Shown here piece after piece: positions 32,255 through 43,039 of a DNA stretch of 64,000 bases. Position 1 is the stretch's first letter; each line of letters opens with the position of its first letter. A program made the translations under genes and the position numbers. Under the pieces are notes generated by a model. That model saw only the letters and a list, made by a program, of their open reading frames with translations, made no database searches and was not told the DNA's origin. The stretch is from Cavia porcellus (taxonomy: Eukaryota > Chordata > Mammalia > Rodentia > Caviidae), in assembly GCF_034190915.1 (NCBI RefSeq), contig NW_026947484.1, forward strand, positions 206,472,657-206,536,656. The letters are read 5' to 3'.

Positions 32255-33560
32255 TAATATTACTCCTTACAACTATTAGAGTGGCTATTATTTGAAAAAG
32301 ACAAAGAAGATAAACCTATTGGCAAAGGTATGAATAAGCTGGAACTGCAGTGCACTGTTAGAACAAAATTGATGTATTTTCTTCAAGCAACAATATGTAA
32401 AATTTTAAAAATTTAAAGTAGAATTGTTATACAACTCAGAAATTCCACTTCCAGATATAAATCACAGTTGGAAGGAGAATGGTGAGGTATGTGTGCCCAT
32501 GTTCATAACAGCATTAGTTACAATAGCTAAAAGGTGGACACAAATGCTGTTCGGTAATGACAGATTTTATTCAAAACTGTTACAATTGATAGTATCAACT
32601 CTGAGAATATGGACAGCTACACTGAAGATGACAAGATTCACTATGATACCCGTTCTGGTTTGATTACTACCTGTTTTTGAAGTTATACACTATCTACAAA
32701 GTTGTGTTTTTATTAATATTGTTATGTACTGCTATATTGAATTATACTATGTCTGATGATATAGACAATTCTATTGAAGATAACAAGAGACAACACAGTA
32801 ACCATGGTAGAACTCCTTGTACAGCAGTTTTATATGTCTTTTTTGTTGCATGTGTTTATAGGAATATGTTTTGTTTTATTTTGCTTTGTTTTATTTCTCT
32901 AACACAGAAAGGATAGAAATACATGTTAAGACTCATGCATGCGTAGAACCTATAAACTGTTTACGAGAACTGATCTTCTAACACATGATAAGATGAACAA
33001 ATATGGATAACTGCGTGCATTTTAAGTGTGTAGGATTGATAACCGTACTACTAAGTTTTTGATGGATAGTTGAAGAGAACTGTTTGCAGTCTCACTGTTT
33101 GAATCCCCACTTTATATGCTTCCCTTTCATATCTTGAACAACTATTTGTAAGAGGACAATATGTAATCATCAACTAATGATTTCTGTTTATTTTTTCTTT
33201 GAAAGTATGTATTATTTCTACCCATTTTATGTTTTGTGTAGTCTTTCTTTAAATAAAATTAAAAAAAAAAGGTGGGTGCTTCCTGAGTGTCCATAGAGAG
33301 ATGAATAGGTAAATAAAATTTAGTATCAAAGACAGTGAAGTATTCAACCTTCAAAATTCTCACACATGCTACAACATGAATGAACCAAGACGTTAAACTA
33401 AGTGAAACAATCCAGTCACAAAAAAGACAAATCATATGTGATTCACTTGTATGAGCTGCCCAGAGCAGTCGTTCAAAGAGACAGAAAGGAGAATATTGGC
33501 TGCGAGCACCTGGAGATGTTGCAATAGGAAGTTATTGCTTAAGAAGAGTAGAGTTTCAGT
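32255..33560 (+). mobile_element. Old L1 ORF2 end, split by a younger L1
   Basis: Left part (32255-32528): CAACTATTAGAGTGGCTATTA, then AGAAATTCCACTTCCAGATATAA and GTGCCCATGTTCATAACAGC, ORF2 C-terminal text. The right part resumes at 33276 with GAGTGTCCATAGAGAGATGAATAG, CAACATGAATGAACCAAGACG, AGTGAAACAATCCAGTCACAAAAAAG and ATTCACTTGTATGAG, the expected continuation through the ORF2 end into the 3' region. The two halves are one old element interrupted at 32538-33266. Confidence 0.75.
32538..33266 (+). mobile_element. Young-family L1 3'UTR insertion inside older L1
   Basis: This 0.7-kb block parallels the 3'UTR of the 19-21 kb L1, for example GATAGTATCAACTCTGAG and ATTATACTATGTCTGATGATATAGAC near 32740. 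It ends TTTAAATAAAATT plus an A tail. AAAAGGTGG occurs at 32529-32537 and again at 33267-33275, giving a 9-bp target duplication. It contains no ORF2 sequence. The 79-codon frames here are UTR text. Confidence 0.8.
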
Positions 33561-33840
33561 TTTGCAAAAGACTTCTGGAGATGAACGTAAAACAATAAAA
33601 CTGAATTTAATGCCATTGACACATACACTTAAAAATGGATAAGGTGACAAATTTTATCTTAAATATATTTTGCAACAATATAAGTTTTAAAATTAACGAA
33701 TATTACTGAAAGTATACATAATTAACCTATGGAATCCTACTGACCAACAAATAATATATTTTATCACCTCCAATGTAGGACATAAAAAGTGAATGAAAAC
33801 AAAGAGAAAGATCAGTAAAGAGCAGCAAAATTTGGATGGT
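33561..33840. other. Unassigned sequence
   Basis: A possible continuation of the old L1 3'UTR; no clear landmark. Confidence 0.35.
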
Positions 33841-35800
33841 AAAATTAGTGAGATAAAGAGCAACATATTAAAGTATAAGAGATTATTATATATGATTTAA
33901 AAATAGTCTGTTATTTAGTACTAACAAGGGACAGATTTAAAGCCAGATAGAACTGAATAAAAAAGGAATAGAAAATGATGTATTAATAAGTACAAAGTAG
34001 AAGAAAATTGTTGTGTCATAACTGTATCAGATAAAATAAAATTTAAGATAAAAATCATGTAGAGGAAGAAATAGGACTACTATATTTTAAAAAGAAATAA
34101 TTCACCAAGAATATAAAACAATTACTTTCCAGCAACTATTTAGTTAAGGACTAATGTTTAGTATCATCCTCTATATCATGGAGCAAAAATGAACAGAGAG
34201 TCAATATTCTCCAGTTGTATGCACAAGCACCAGCAAATTGTAAAGGCCCATAGTTAGCATAGGAGATTTTATCTTTGTGAAATTGAAAGACAAGATATTT
34301 AATGTTTAACATGATTGAAAAAATTGTGAATGTGAAAACTGGCAAACTTGGTCTAAAATACATTTCAAATTGCACAACTCATATGTAGAAATATAAATTC
34401 TTTTAAAATGCTGTAGAACAAAATGCTAAATAAATAGGAAAAACAATAAAAATTCAGTATTTTATTGATAAAATATGAGATGTTATTGAATAAACTTTTA
34501 AAATCTGATTAAGTGAAGTGATGTAAAAGTGTCATGTATGGCATTACTTATGTGAAAATGTTCAATTAATTAATATGTAAATTTAATGCAATTTTCTAAA
34601 CCCCAACTCATTCTAAAATGCACAATGTAGTGTAAAAAGCCAAGCACAATTAAGGTAATTTTGAGGAGGAAGAACATGATGGAGATTCTTTCCTGCCAGA
34701 CACTGAGGCTAATTATAAAATATAGTAATTAAATGATATAAAAAGTGTCATTTTATTTCAGGGATTGAACAGAATAATGAAACATAATAGAGAGTCCTGA
34801 AATGAACCATTCAAATATAAAAATATCAGAAAGATGTGATGTTATAAATCAAGGAGGAAAATTGGACTATTTGATAAAAGTGGTACTAGGAAGCTTATCT
34901 TTGTGGTTAAAAAAACATGTTACAAATATACACAAGGCTATGTACAAAGATTAAAAAACATAAATGTGAGAACCACAGATTTAAAACTTTTAGAAGAAAA
35001 TATACATTATTTTTATTATCTCACAGTAGGGAAAAATTGGACTGGACACAGTAAGTGCAAACCATAAAAGATAATATTCATAAATTCAACTATATTAGCA
35101 CTAAGAATGTTTGTATGCCTATAAATAAGGTTGTAAGATAAGCCACATTTTAGGGAAGTTCAATGATTTGTATCTGAATATATAAAGTAAAGATTAAAAG
35201 AATGAAAAGGCCAGAAGCTCATGATAAAAATGATAAAGTACATAGATAGGCAATTCACAGACAAAGGATGCTGATAGTCCCCCAATGATGAGCAGGAATA
35301 CTCAGCCTGGCGGGTAATTAGGGAAATGCATATAAAGGCATAATGAAATATAATTCCCACCAGATTGGAAAAAAATATAAAGTCTTGTGTATAAAGAACT
35401 GTCAAGGAAGCAGAGCAATGGAGACTCATGAACACTGCTGGTATGTGTGTAAATTAATTCAGCCCTTCTGGAGTGTGAATTTGAAAGATACTTCTCCTTT
35501 GGTCTAGCGATTTTGGCTCTAGATTTATCCAAGAGAAACACTCTCCCTCACGTCTTAAGTATATAGATTCCTCATTATGGCATGTTTTCTGTTGTTTTGA
35601 TTTTTTTGTTATCCAGGGTTGAGTACATTAAATGGAGCTATATGTGGCAAGACACAAAAATATGAAAAGTTAACAGAATGAATCAAGCTGTAGAAAATGG
35701 CATGCATGTGATATACAGACAGAGGGAGAGAGGGAATCATTTATACATAATTTTAAAAGCTAATAAATATAATATTGCTCTTGTTTACAGATGCATATAT
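33841..35800 (+). mobile_element. Ancient L1 fragments (ORF2-like), highly decayed
   Basis: The right half is fairly clear: AGGGAAAAATTGGACTGG, CAATTCACAGACAAAGGATG, GGTAATTAGGGAAATGCATATAAAGGC, ACTGCTGGTATGTGTGTAAATTAATTCAGCC and GCCCTTCTGGAGTG are ORF2 C-terminal landmarks in order (35020-35480). The left half (33841-35000) is weaker, with GAAATAATTCACCAAGAATATAAAAC near 34095 as the best cue. No frame is preserved. Confidence 0.6.
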
Positions 35801-36471
35801 ATGAGCAAAATGTATAGAAATAATTCTAAGCAAATTCAATGTGGTAGCTCTGAGTAGAGAGTAAAAGGTGGGATTTGACAGAGTCACACAAGGTGATTCA
35901 ATGGCATTTGTGTAGCTTTTGGTTATTATTTTGGTTTCTTTTGCTCTGATTTATTTAGTTTTCATATTTAAAGGAAATCGAGCAAAACAAAAAGACTGTT
36001 AAAATTTGTTGATATAGGCGCATTCCTTTTATTATTTTTGGCTTTTTATGCTTAAAATATTTCACAATTAACATATACTGAAAACGTTCTGTAATGTCGA
36101 TCTAAAATGTAATGGGTAACAAGGCAAAGGTTCAAATTAAGCTCCAAAAGTACATCAAAGACTAGTTAAAAGTATGTGTGAAAGTCTCATGTTGTTTAGC
36201 TGCCAAGAAAACTAAAACAAATGTAGTCAACTCAGTTAAAAAAGATAGATTTTGGAGATCAAAAAAAGAAAGAATATAATGGTTCAAACTGGAAGGGCTA
36301 AGGGCAAATTTCCAATGAAAGAACCTCCATACTCTTGTAAGTACTGGAAAGGAGCTGGTGGGCCTCAGGCAGTTTGGTGGGTGGGATATTTTCAGCATAC
36401 CAACATCTATTGATGAAAGTAATAAAACTTTTCCTTAATGATTAGTATCAGTTTTCTGTCTCTGTCTCTTT
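35801..36471. other. Unassigned sequence
   Basis: Nothing recognised on either strand. Confidence 0.45.
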
Positions 36472-36645
36472 CTCTCTTTCTTTTTGGTATTAGGGATTGA
36501 ATTCAAGGCCTCTGCAGTAAGCTTCTATCCAGCCCTGTATGATTTTTAAGACAGGGTCTCCATAAATTAAGTTGCTTAGGCTGGGCTAGAACTCACTGTC
36601 CTCTGGCCCCAGTTTCTCAGAGTGCTGGGATTACAGATAGGAATC
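36472..36645 (-). mobile_element. B4 SINE (ID-B1 fusion), reversed
   Basis: Left half is reversed ID (TTTGGTATTAGGGATTGAATTCAAGG, then CCAGCCCTGTATG). The right half is reversed B1-like (AGACAGGGTCTCCATAAATTAAG, GGCTGGGCTAGAACTCACTGTC, AGTGCTGGGATTACAGATAGG). This composite order is diagnostic of rodent B4. Confidence 0.9.
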
Positions 36646-39006
36646 CCTAGATTCATGAAACAGTTAACTGTTTAGAGTTCTAAAGTTATTTTTGCCAATA
36701 TGAATTGTCATTGAACTGTGACTATGCCAAAATTGCTATATTATTCTAGGTGATCCCATACTTGGATCAGGTTGTAGTAGCTTGCAATGATTTTTTTCTT
36801 TCAGAGCAGGATTTGATTTAAAAATGTCTGGAACTGTCTTTATTGTGTATCCCATAACATTTATCATGGTCTTACTGAGTGACATACTATATATTACTGT
36901 CTTGTTATTCTCTAAATTTGATCAGAGACTCATTAGATTAGAGTTTTATTTTAAATAGTCAGATATATCCAGTTTTAATCAATTTATACTAATCTCCAAT
37001 CTTTGAAGTCAAGCTTCCAAACCAGATTTAAAATTTTGAGGCCATGTTATGTGAAATCAGACAAACAAAGTTAAATAACACATGGTATTTCTTATGTGAG
37101 AAACCTAAAGTATAAGTAAAGAGCCAAATAAAATATAGACACCAGGAAGGGAACAGGGATAAAGAGCAAATTAAGATGTGGTGTGTCCTGGAACCAAGTT
37201 CACACAGGAAGTGTAAACACTGCACAAGCATGCACTAATAAAGAAAATACTGTAGAAAAATAAAAATAATTGATAGGAAAAAATCAGTATCAATATTGTT
37301 TCATAGATTGAAGTATGAAACTTAAGGTTATAACTTAACCTGAAATTTGCTTTTCTATTTGTTTTAGAAATAGCAAAGCTAACCTCTCTTCTGTCTCTAG
37401 AGATTACTTGAAAGGAATGTTTGTTTTAAATCAGGAGACGAAGGCATAGTCTGTTAAGGTCACCTTAAAAATTCATTAAAGTTTATTAAAGATTTAAGTT
37501 AGTAGTAGGCAGATGGAAAATATAAGTATCCAAATAGAAAATAGAATATTGTCATGCAGCAGGAAATGTAAGTGTATAGCCAAGAAAAATCAATACAAGT
37601 AACTCAGAAAGGCAATAAGTCTCCTGTAAGGAATATTGACATGTTTTCTAACTTCCAGCTGTAGCCTACATTAAACTTTTTTCCAAGGAGTTAAATGTTT
37701 GTTTTACTTTCACAGCTCATAAAAGACTAGACTTTTTCAGTAATTGAGTGGTTGGATAAGAATTGTAAAACGCTGAAAATTTCCATTGAAATCTCATGTA
37801 CTTTTCTGATATTGTACTGTTTTGCAGTATCAAAACCAGGAAGCTACCTTATGGTTTTCTAGCTTTTATGAGCAGGAATGTAATGTGATATACTTGGTCA
37901 TTTCTCCCTTCCGCTCCATGACTGTGAAAAAAAAAATAATGTCTATTCTAAATCTCCTGTCTCTAGATTGTAGGTGTTTAGATACTAACTTGAAGCAAAC
38001 ATGTTTTAAACAGAAAACACACCAAAAAAGGTGCTAAGATGATGTGGTGGGAGATGGTTGTCAAATTCAGTATACAAAAACTATAAATACAAAATTAGTA
38101 ATTTTTTGAGTATCTGAAAATCAGTGGTCACACTCACGAGGCCCCAGAAGAAGTCTCCTCATTTTGTTTGATGGTTTGGGTGTTTTATTTCCAGCCAGTG
38201 ACTGAGCAGACACTTTTGACTGGGAACAATTTCAGAGTTTGTGTCTAAATGTGCTCTGGGCACCTTGGGAAATGCACTGTTCCTTGTGCTGGCCTTACTG
38301 TTTCCATAGCATCTATGACTGTTGATGCTTGATGCTTGCCTTTCCTATGATGACCTACCTACTCAGAAAAATATATTTGTGTTTACATATATTTATATTT
38401 TTGTGATTTTGAAGTTTATTTTGGAAAATTTGCCACTTCAAAAAACATAATTTGTATCTAAAGTTTCCAGGTGGCTCCAAGATGTTTTTAAATTACTTCA
38501 GATCACATAAACTCAATGGCTTTGAAAGTAACAAAGTGAAACTCTCCAAATAGGCAAAACTGGCAATTTTTCAGAAGAAAGAGAGCCAAATTAAAGCACC
38601 TCTGTGGAACCTGGCTGCTCAGATGGTTGTAATACAGAAGATTATAACAGGATAATGTATATTGTTTTTTTCTTATGCATCAGAGCACTATTTTGTGGTC
38701 TTTTGTATGAACAAAAGTGGTATTGCATATTGACAGAAGTTGCATAGACCTAACAGATTCATTATATTTCCAGTTTCCTTGTCTGAAGATAACAAGTAAA
38801 AAGATGATGGACTTGTTTGGAATTGAATTCTCAGCACAAAAATCAAGTTTTTTAGAAATTTAATGTCTTAATTTCAGAGAACAGAGAGAGTTCACCCTAT
38901 ATATTGAATTCTTCTTTTGAGTCTTTCTAAACATGGGCAACAGAAAAGAGGGAAGTACAGGAGTGGCAGTAAGGTTATAATTGATTTGTTTTTTCTCTAA
39001 TGTGGC
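36646..39006. other. Unassigned AT-rich sequence
   Basis: A 2.4-kb interval with no recognised element or coding domain. The frame 37822-38037 contains a Lys run from a poly(A) tract and is not treated as a gene. Confidence 0.5.
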
Positions 39007-39513
39007 TGTCTTTATTACTTTTCTTGTTGCTGAGTCAAAATACCCAACACCCATGGGGGCTGGGGATTTAGCTCAGCAGCATAAGCACGTGCCTTGCAAG
39101 CAGGCAGTTGTGAGTTTGATCCCCGGTACCGATAAAAAAGCTAAAAAAAAAAAAAAATACCCAACACCCAAAGTTAAAGGAGGAAAAATTTATTTAGCTC
39201 ACAGTTTGTAGAGCTGTTCATAATTGGCTAGCTACTAGACAATGGCAGAGGAGTGTTGCAGAGGAGAAAGAGTACATGTCAGGCAGAAGATAGCAAAGCA
39301 AGAATAAATGACCACAGGTTTTCCTATCTCTTATATTTTGTTCTGGCTACTTAGGGCAGATAACACCCACAGTCTTAGTCGTGGTGTGCTTGATCCTAGC
39401 ACTACACTATGAATCAATCCTAGTATCACACTGTGTACATCTAGTCACCTCTGAAAAATCCCCATTTATGATTGTAGTGGCTCTGAGGAGACAGCTAGAT
39501 AGAAACTATAACA
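39007..39513 (-). mobile_element. MaLR-type LTR, reversed, split by an ID SINE
   Basis: Minus-strand LTR beginning TGTTATAGTTTC (39513 downward) and ending AATAAAGACA at 39007. It includes TGTGAGCTAAATAAATTTTTCC, the usual polyadenylation region, and GGGTGTTGGGTATTTTGACTC before the end. The ID at 39054-39153 lies inside this last block. No 5-bp target duplication was evident around my boundaries. Confidence 0.75.
39054..39153 (+). mobile_element. ID SINE with 17-bp TSD
   Basis: GGGGCTGGGGATTTAGCTCA, then GCATAAGC, anticodon-arm-like CCTTGCAAGCAGG, GTGAGTTTGATCCCCGGTAC and an A tail. AAAATACCCAACACCCA flanks it at 39037-39053 and 39154-39170. The perfect long duplication indicates a fairly recent insertion. 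Confidence 0.97.
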
Positions 39514-40122
39514 TTTCACCACTGACCTTCTCAAAACACATGATCACTCCTTTATGCCAAAGGCATTTAGTCCATATACAAGAGTTGACAAAATCTTAGC
39601 AGTTTTAGCATTTCTGAAAAGTCTGAGTTTGAAGTCTTCTCTGAGATTTAATGCAAACTCTTACCTGTGAGCCTCTGTATAAAGGAAAAGAAAGTTAAAC
39701 ACTTCCAACATTTAATGGCACAAGATAGACAGTGGCCAATGTGTGATTCTCTATTTTAGTAAAACTTAGAGAAGACTTAGGAGAGGCCTGGTGGCCTCTA
39801 TAACTTAATAGAAGTCAGGATGATGCAGATTAATTATTTTTGCCTTATTTAGTTTGGTTTCTTTCCTGAATTATATTTTAAGTGACTATTAATCGACTTC
39901 ACAGCTCTCACTGGTAAATATGAAGAGAGGATGAAAAACTCAGAAAGCTTCTTCTCTGCTTTCTTCTTATAAAACCTCTTTCTCTCTGTCTCTCTGTCTC
40001 TCTGTCTCTCTCTCTCTCGCTCTCCATCATTCTGATCTCCCCCTACCTCTCTATTTCTACTCCCAGAGCTCCAAGGACACTGTTTTCTGGCTATTTAGGG
40101 TAGTTTTTGTGGATTTAAACAC
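39514..40122. other. Unassigned sequence with CT-rich tract
   Basis: A CTCTCTGT/CTCTCT tract lies at 39977-40022. The rest is unassigned flank between the reversed LTR and the MaLR provirus. Confidence 0.5.
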
Positions 40123-40458
40123 CATCATAGTTTATATCACTGAACTTCAAACCTCATGCAATTATGCATTTGTGATGGTTTCATTGTCTGGCACTTGGAA
40201 TGGTGGTATGACACGTACATCTGCCTAGGGGTGGAGCCAGAATATGATGCAATATTGGGAATATGTGTGTGTCTCTCTTTCCAGTTTCTACTGGTTTTTT
40301 GCAGCTGCCATGAACTGCAGCCCCACCATGCCATGCTGCCTTGGAGCCAAATAAATACAGATTAAAACGTCCAAGAACTGTAAGAAATAAGCCTTTCCTT
40401 CCTTGATTTTTGGTGTTGGATATTTTGTCCCAGCAACGAGCAAAAAGTAATTAAAACA
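40123..40458 (+). repeat. MaLR provirus 5' LTR
   Basis: Starts near CATCATAGTTTATATCACTG and ends AGTAATTAAAACA. It shares ATTATGCATTTGTGATGGTTTC, CTAGGGGTGGAGCCAG, GCAGCTGCCATGAACTGCAG and AGAAATAAGCCTTTCC with the solo LTR at 2258-2598. The AATAAATACAG at about 40351 and the AGAAATAAGCC block mark the polyadenylation area. Confidence 0.85.
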
Positions 40459-40463
40459 GAATT

Positions 40464-40481
40464 TGGTACCAGGAGTGGGGT
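40464..40481 (+). promoter_or_regulatory. Retroviral primer-binding site, tRNA-Leu type
   Basis: TGGTACCAGGAGTGGGGT begins six bases after the LTR end. It matches the complement of the 3' end of mammalian tRNA-Leu(UAA) with its CCA, as I remember that tRNA (…CCCCACTCCTGGTACCA). Leucine priming is the defining trait of ERVL and MaLR elements. Intactness over 18 bases is notable in such a decayed element. Confidence 0.8.
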
Positions 40482-41574
40482 CATTGCTTTGACTATATCT
40501 GACCATGAGGTTCAAAAGCCTTTGGAAATGACATGTGGGCAGAGTTTGGAAAGGTTCAGAGATGTCACCTGCATGCATAGAGCTGGAACAGCCTAGGCTG
40601 TTCTGTAGAGGAGACTCTGGTCAGAGATCGGGAGAGCAGAAAGCATTAAAAAGCCTGCGAATAAAGATGAGGCTCAGGAGGTTTCTGCGGTAAAGAAGGA
40701 TTTTATTGGTTGTTGGACTCCAGTTGATGTATGTTATGGCTTAGCAGAAAGTTTGTCTGCATTTTGCTCATGTTGAGAGACTTTGCCTGAGATTAAGATT
40801 AAGGGAGGTGGACTGACTAATCTGTGGGAAGAAATTTCAAGGCAGCCAATGTTAAGGCTGTGGCATGGTTATTGTTGAGGACTCTAAACCAGATTTATGT
40901 TGCAAATCAACATCAAAAGAGCCCAGCAGGATAGTTTAATTTCAAATGCTGTGAGTCTGGCCAAAATGAAAACTCCAGTAAAGCTGTGGATTGTAAAGAT
41001 AGACCTGAGACTTCAATTGCTCAGAATTAACAGAGAAATAAAAAAGATGATCAGAGGCATCCCAGAAAGCAATGGATCTCCATCATTTGCAGCCTCAAAA
41101 CTGCAAAAGTGTAAGAATTTGTTCAGAGGAGAAATGTGCAATGAACCATGTTCCAGAATGGTTCCAAACTGTTGGCAGCCATATGAGGTTTCAAAATGGT
41201 GACAGCCACACTAAGTTCCAGAATAGCAGTGACATAAAGAAGTTTTTTTCTCACCATCAGATTCACAGAGTCCAGCAATCCAGGCACTCAAACCCTATAG
41301 TCAAGAGAGAGAAAAGCCTGGCTACTGCTGCAGCTGGCAGCAAACCTTGGTGGCATCCACATGGTACTGATTTTAGGTGCAAGGAAAATGTTCAAGTTCT
41401 GAAGGTAAGAAAACTTTCACCCCAATTGCAAAAGGACTGGCAGGCCAAGGAATGTGCCCTTGAGAAGGCAATATGCAAAGATGTAAGGGTGAAGCCAAAG
41501 ATGCAGTGGAGACTCAAGAAGTTTGGAAAAGCCAGGACAGTGGATCATCCAAGGAAAGCTTCAAAAACTGAGTG

Positions 41575-41666
41575 GGGCTGGGGGTTTAGTTCAGCAGCAT
41601 AAGAACCTGCCTTGAAAGCAGGCAGTTGTGAGTTCGATCCCCGGTACCAATAAAAAAGGAAAAAGA

Positions 41667-41713
<47 letters not shown>
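41575..41713 (+). mobile_element. ID SINE with 46-A tail inserted in the provirus
   Basis: GGGCTGGGGGTTTAGTTCAG, GCATAAGAACCTGCC, AGCAGGCAGTTGTGAGTTCG, ATCCCCGGTACCAATAAAAAAGG, then an uninterrupted A run at 41668-41713. AAACTGAGTG (41565-41574) and AAACCTGAGTG (41711-41721) form a near-perfect target duplication. A pure tail this long suggests a young copy, because such tails decay fast. Confidence 0.95.
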
Positions 41714-41718
<5 letters not shown>

Positions 41719-42124
41719 GTGAAGTGGCCTTAAGAGAGAAGCTGTGGAAGCTGAAATCCCTGGAAGTGCTGTGGTGGGGTGGAATCACCCATGCCTTTTG
41801 AAGCTTGCAATCAGATTGCTTTAAATGCTGAGCATGGAACTCTAGGACTTTATGTTCAACCTGCTGGATGTTGGACTTGCTTTGTTTCCAATGCTTTATA
41901 TTCCTCTGCTTGTAAATTTTGGAGTGGTAGCATTTATTCTGTGCCTTTGCATTTGGAAATGTTTAACCTTGTTTCATTTGTATAAGGTGTTACAGTTAGG
42001 ATTTTGCCATATTTCTTGAAGAGACTTGGGACTTGGACTTTCTGGCAATGCTGAAAATGTTAGGACTTTGGCAACTGTTGGAGATGGACAAAATGTCTTT
42101 TGTTAAGGATGTAAATGAGTCTTT

Positions 42125-42141
42125 GGGGGTCAGGGATGGAA
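42125..42141 (+). promoter_or_regulatory. Putative polypurine tract before the 3' LTR
   Basis: GGGGGTCAGGGATGGAA abuts the 3' LTR start at 42142, the position of the plus-strand primer. It has two pyrimidines and so is slightly degraded. Confidence 0.55.
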
Positions 42142-42269
42142 TGTCATGGTTTATGTCAGTGACCCCAAGCCTCATGCAATTATGTGTTTCTGATTGGTTG
42201 GTTGTCTAGTGCATGGTTAGTAGTGTGAGTGCTACACATGCTTAGGTGTAGAGACAGGATATGGTAGGG

Positions 42270-42300
<31 letters not shown>

Positions 42301-42446
42301 GATAGTCAGTTTCTTCTTGCTGTTTGCAGCCCCACCATGACACCCTATTTTGGAGCCAACTGAGCATGGAGGCAAACCTCTTTGCCTTCCTTCATTTTGA
42401 GTGTTGGATATTTAGTCCCAGCAAGAAGTAACAAGTTACTAAGAAA
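42142..42446 (+). repeat. MaLR provirus 3' LTR
   Basis: Starts TGTCATGGTTTATGTCAGTG and ends AGTTACTAAGAAA. It shares AGCCTCATGCAATTATG with the 5' LTR and TTTGGAGCCAACTGAGCATGGA with the solo LTR at 2.3 kb. An (AT)n tract at about 42280-42300 has grown inside it, and part of the polyadenylation segment is deleted. Confidence 0.8.
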
Positions 42447-42480
42447 AATATCAAGTTAAATACTATACTAAATATTCATA

Positions 42481-43022
42481 TTGAGTATTAATTTTGTATC
42501 CAGCTACATTGCAGAATATATTTATTATATCTAGGAGTCTTTCAATGGAGTTCTGGGATTCTTCTGTGTAGAGTGTTATGTCATCTGCAAAAAATGATAA
42601 TTTAGCTTCCTCTTTTCCTATCTTTACCCCTTTTATTTCTCTCTCTTTTTTCTCTGGCTAGTATTTCCAGAACTATGTTAAATAGGAGTGGTGTAAGGCA
42701 CATCCTTGTCTTGTGCCTGATTTTAACATAATGGCCTTCAGTTTTGGGCCATTTAGTATGATGCTGGTGGTTGGTTTGTCATAGATAACCTTTATCATGT
42801 TAACATAAAGTCCATCTACTCCAATTTGCTGTAAGGTTTTTTATCATGAATGAGTGTTGGACTTTATCAACAGCTTTTTGTGCATCTATAGAATTGATCA
42901 TGTGATTCTTACTTTAGGCTTTAATGATATGGTGGCTTACATTTATTGATTTACATATGTTGAATCACCCCCCCCCCACATGCCTGGGATGGATCCCATT
43001 TGTTCATGGTATATAACGCCCT
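42481..43022 (-). mobile_element. Inverted 5' segment of an L1 insertion
   Basis: Minus-strand L1 ORF2 text from about KWDPSQA through the reverse-transcriptase core, including FADD and the [15 protein letters not shown] region, ending at YKIN. The next ORF2 part (after a gap of roughly 80 bp) is found on the opposite strand at about 43046, so the two pieces belong to one insertion with a 5' inversion. Confidence 0.85.
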
Positions 43023-43039
43023 ACCCACTAGTGTCCAAA

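Larger units (their letters stand above)
40482..42141 (+). pseudogene. MaLR internal region (non-coding remnant)
   Basis: This is the internal sequence between the LTRs. The longest frame in the whole window, 176 codons at 41072-41602, lies here, but it has no capsid, protease or polymerase motif that I can see. Its last codons read into the ID SINE at 41575, so its end is an accident of that insertion. A second plus frame (40897-41202) overlaps it. MaLR internal regions are usually considered relics of a gag-like region without pol. I make no functional claim. Confidence 0.65.
40123..42446 (+). mobile_element. Nearly complete MaLR-type provirus (about 2.3 kb)
   Basis: Two related LTRs in the same orientation (40123-40458 and 42142-42446) bracket an internal region with a tRNA-Leu-type primer-binding site directly after the 5' LTR and a purine-rich tract directly before the 3' LTR. 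That arrangement is a provirus, not two solo LTRs. The internal region is about 1.7 kb including a later ID insertion. This is the length and non-coding style of MaLR elements, which depended on ERVL proteins in trans. Possible degenerate target duplication: AACAC (40118-40122) versus AATAT (42447-42451). Confidence 0.85.

Noticed and set aside
32424..32916. Two 79-codon frames taken as a small gene
   Set aside because: They are L1 ORF2 remnant joined to the 3'UTR of a nested L1.
39054..39153. tRNA gene
   Set aside because: A and B boxes and an anticodon-like arm are present, but the acceptor and T stems do not pair, it has an A tail and target duplications, and it recurs as a SINE.
41591..41788. 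Minus frame with a long Phe run
   Set aside because: It is the reversed poly(A) tail of the ID SINE.
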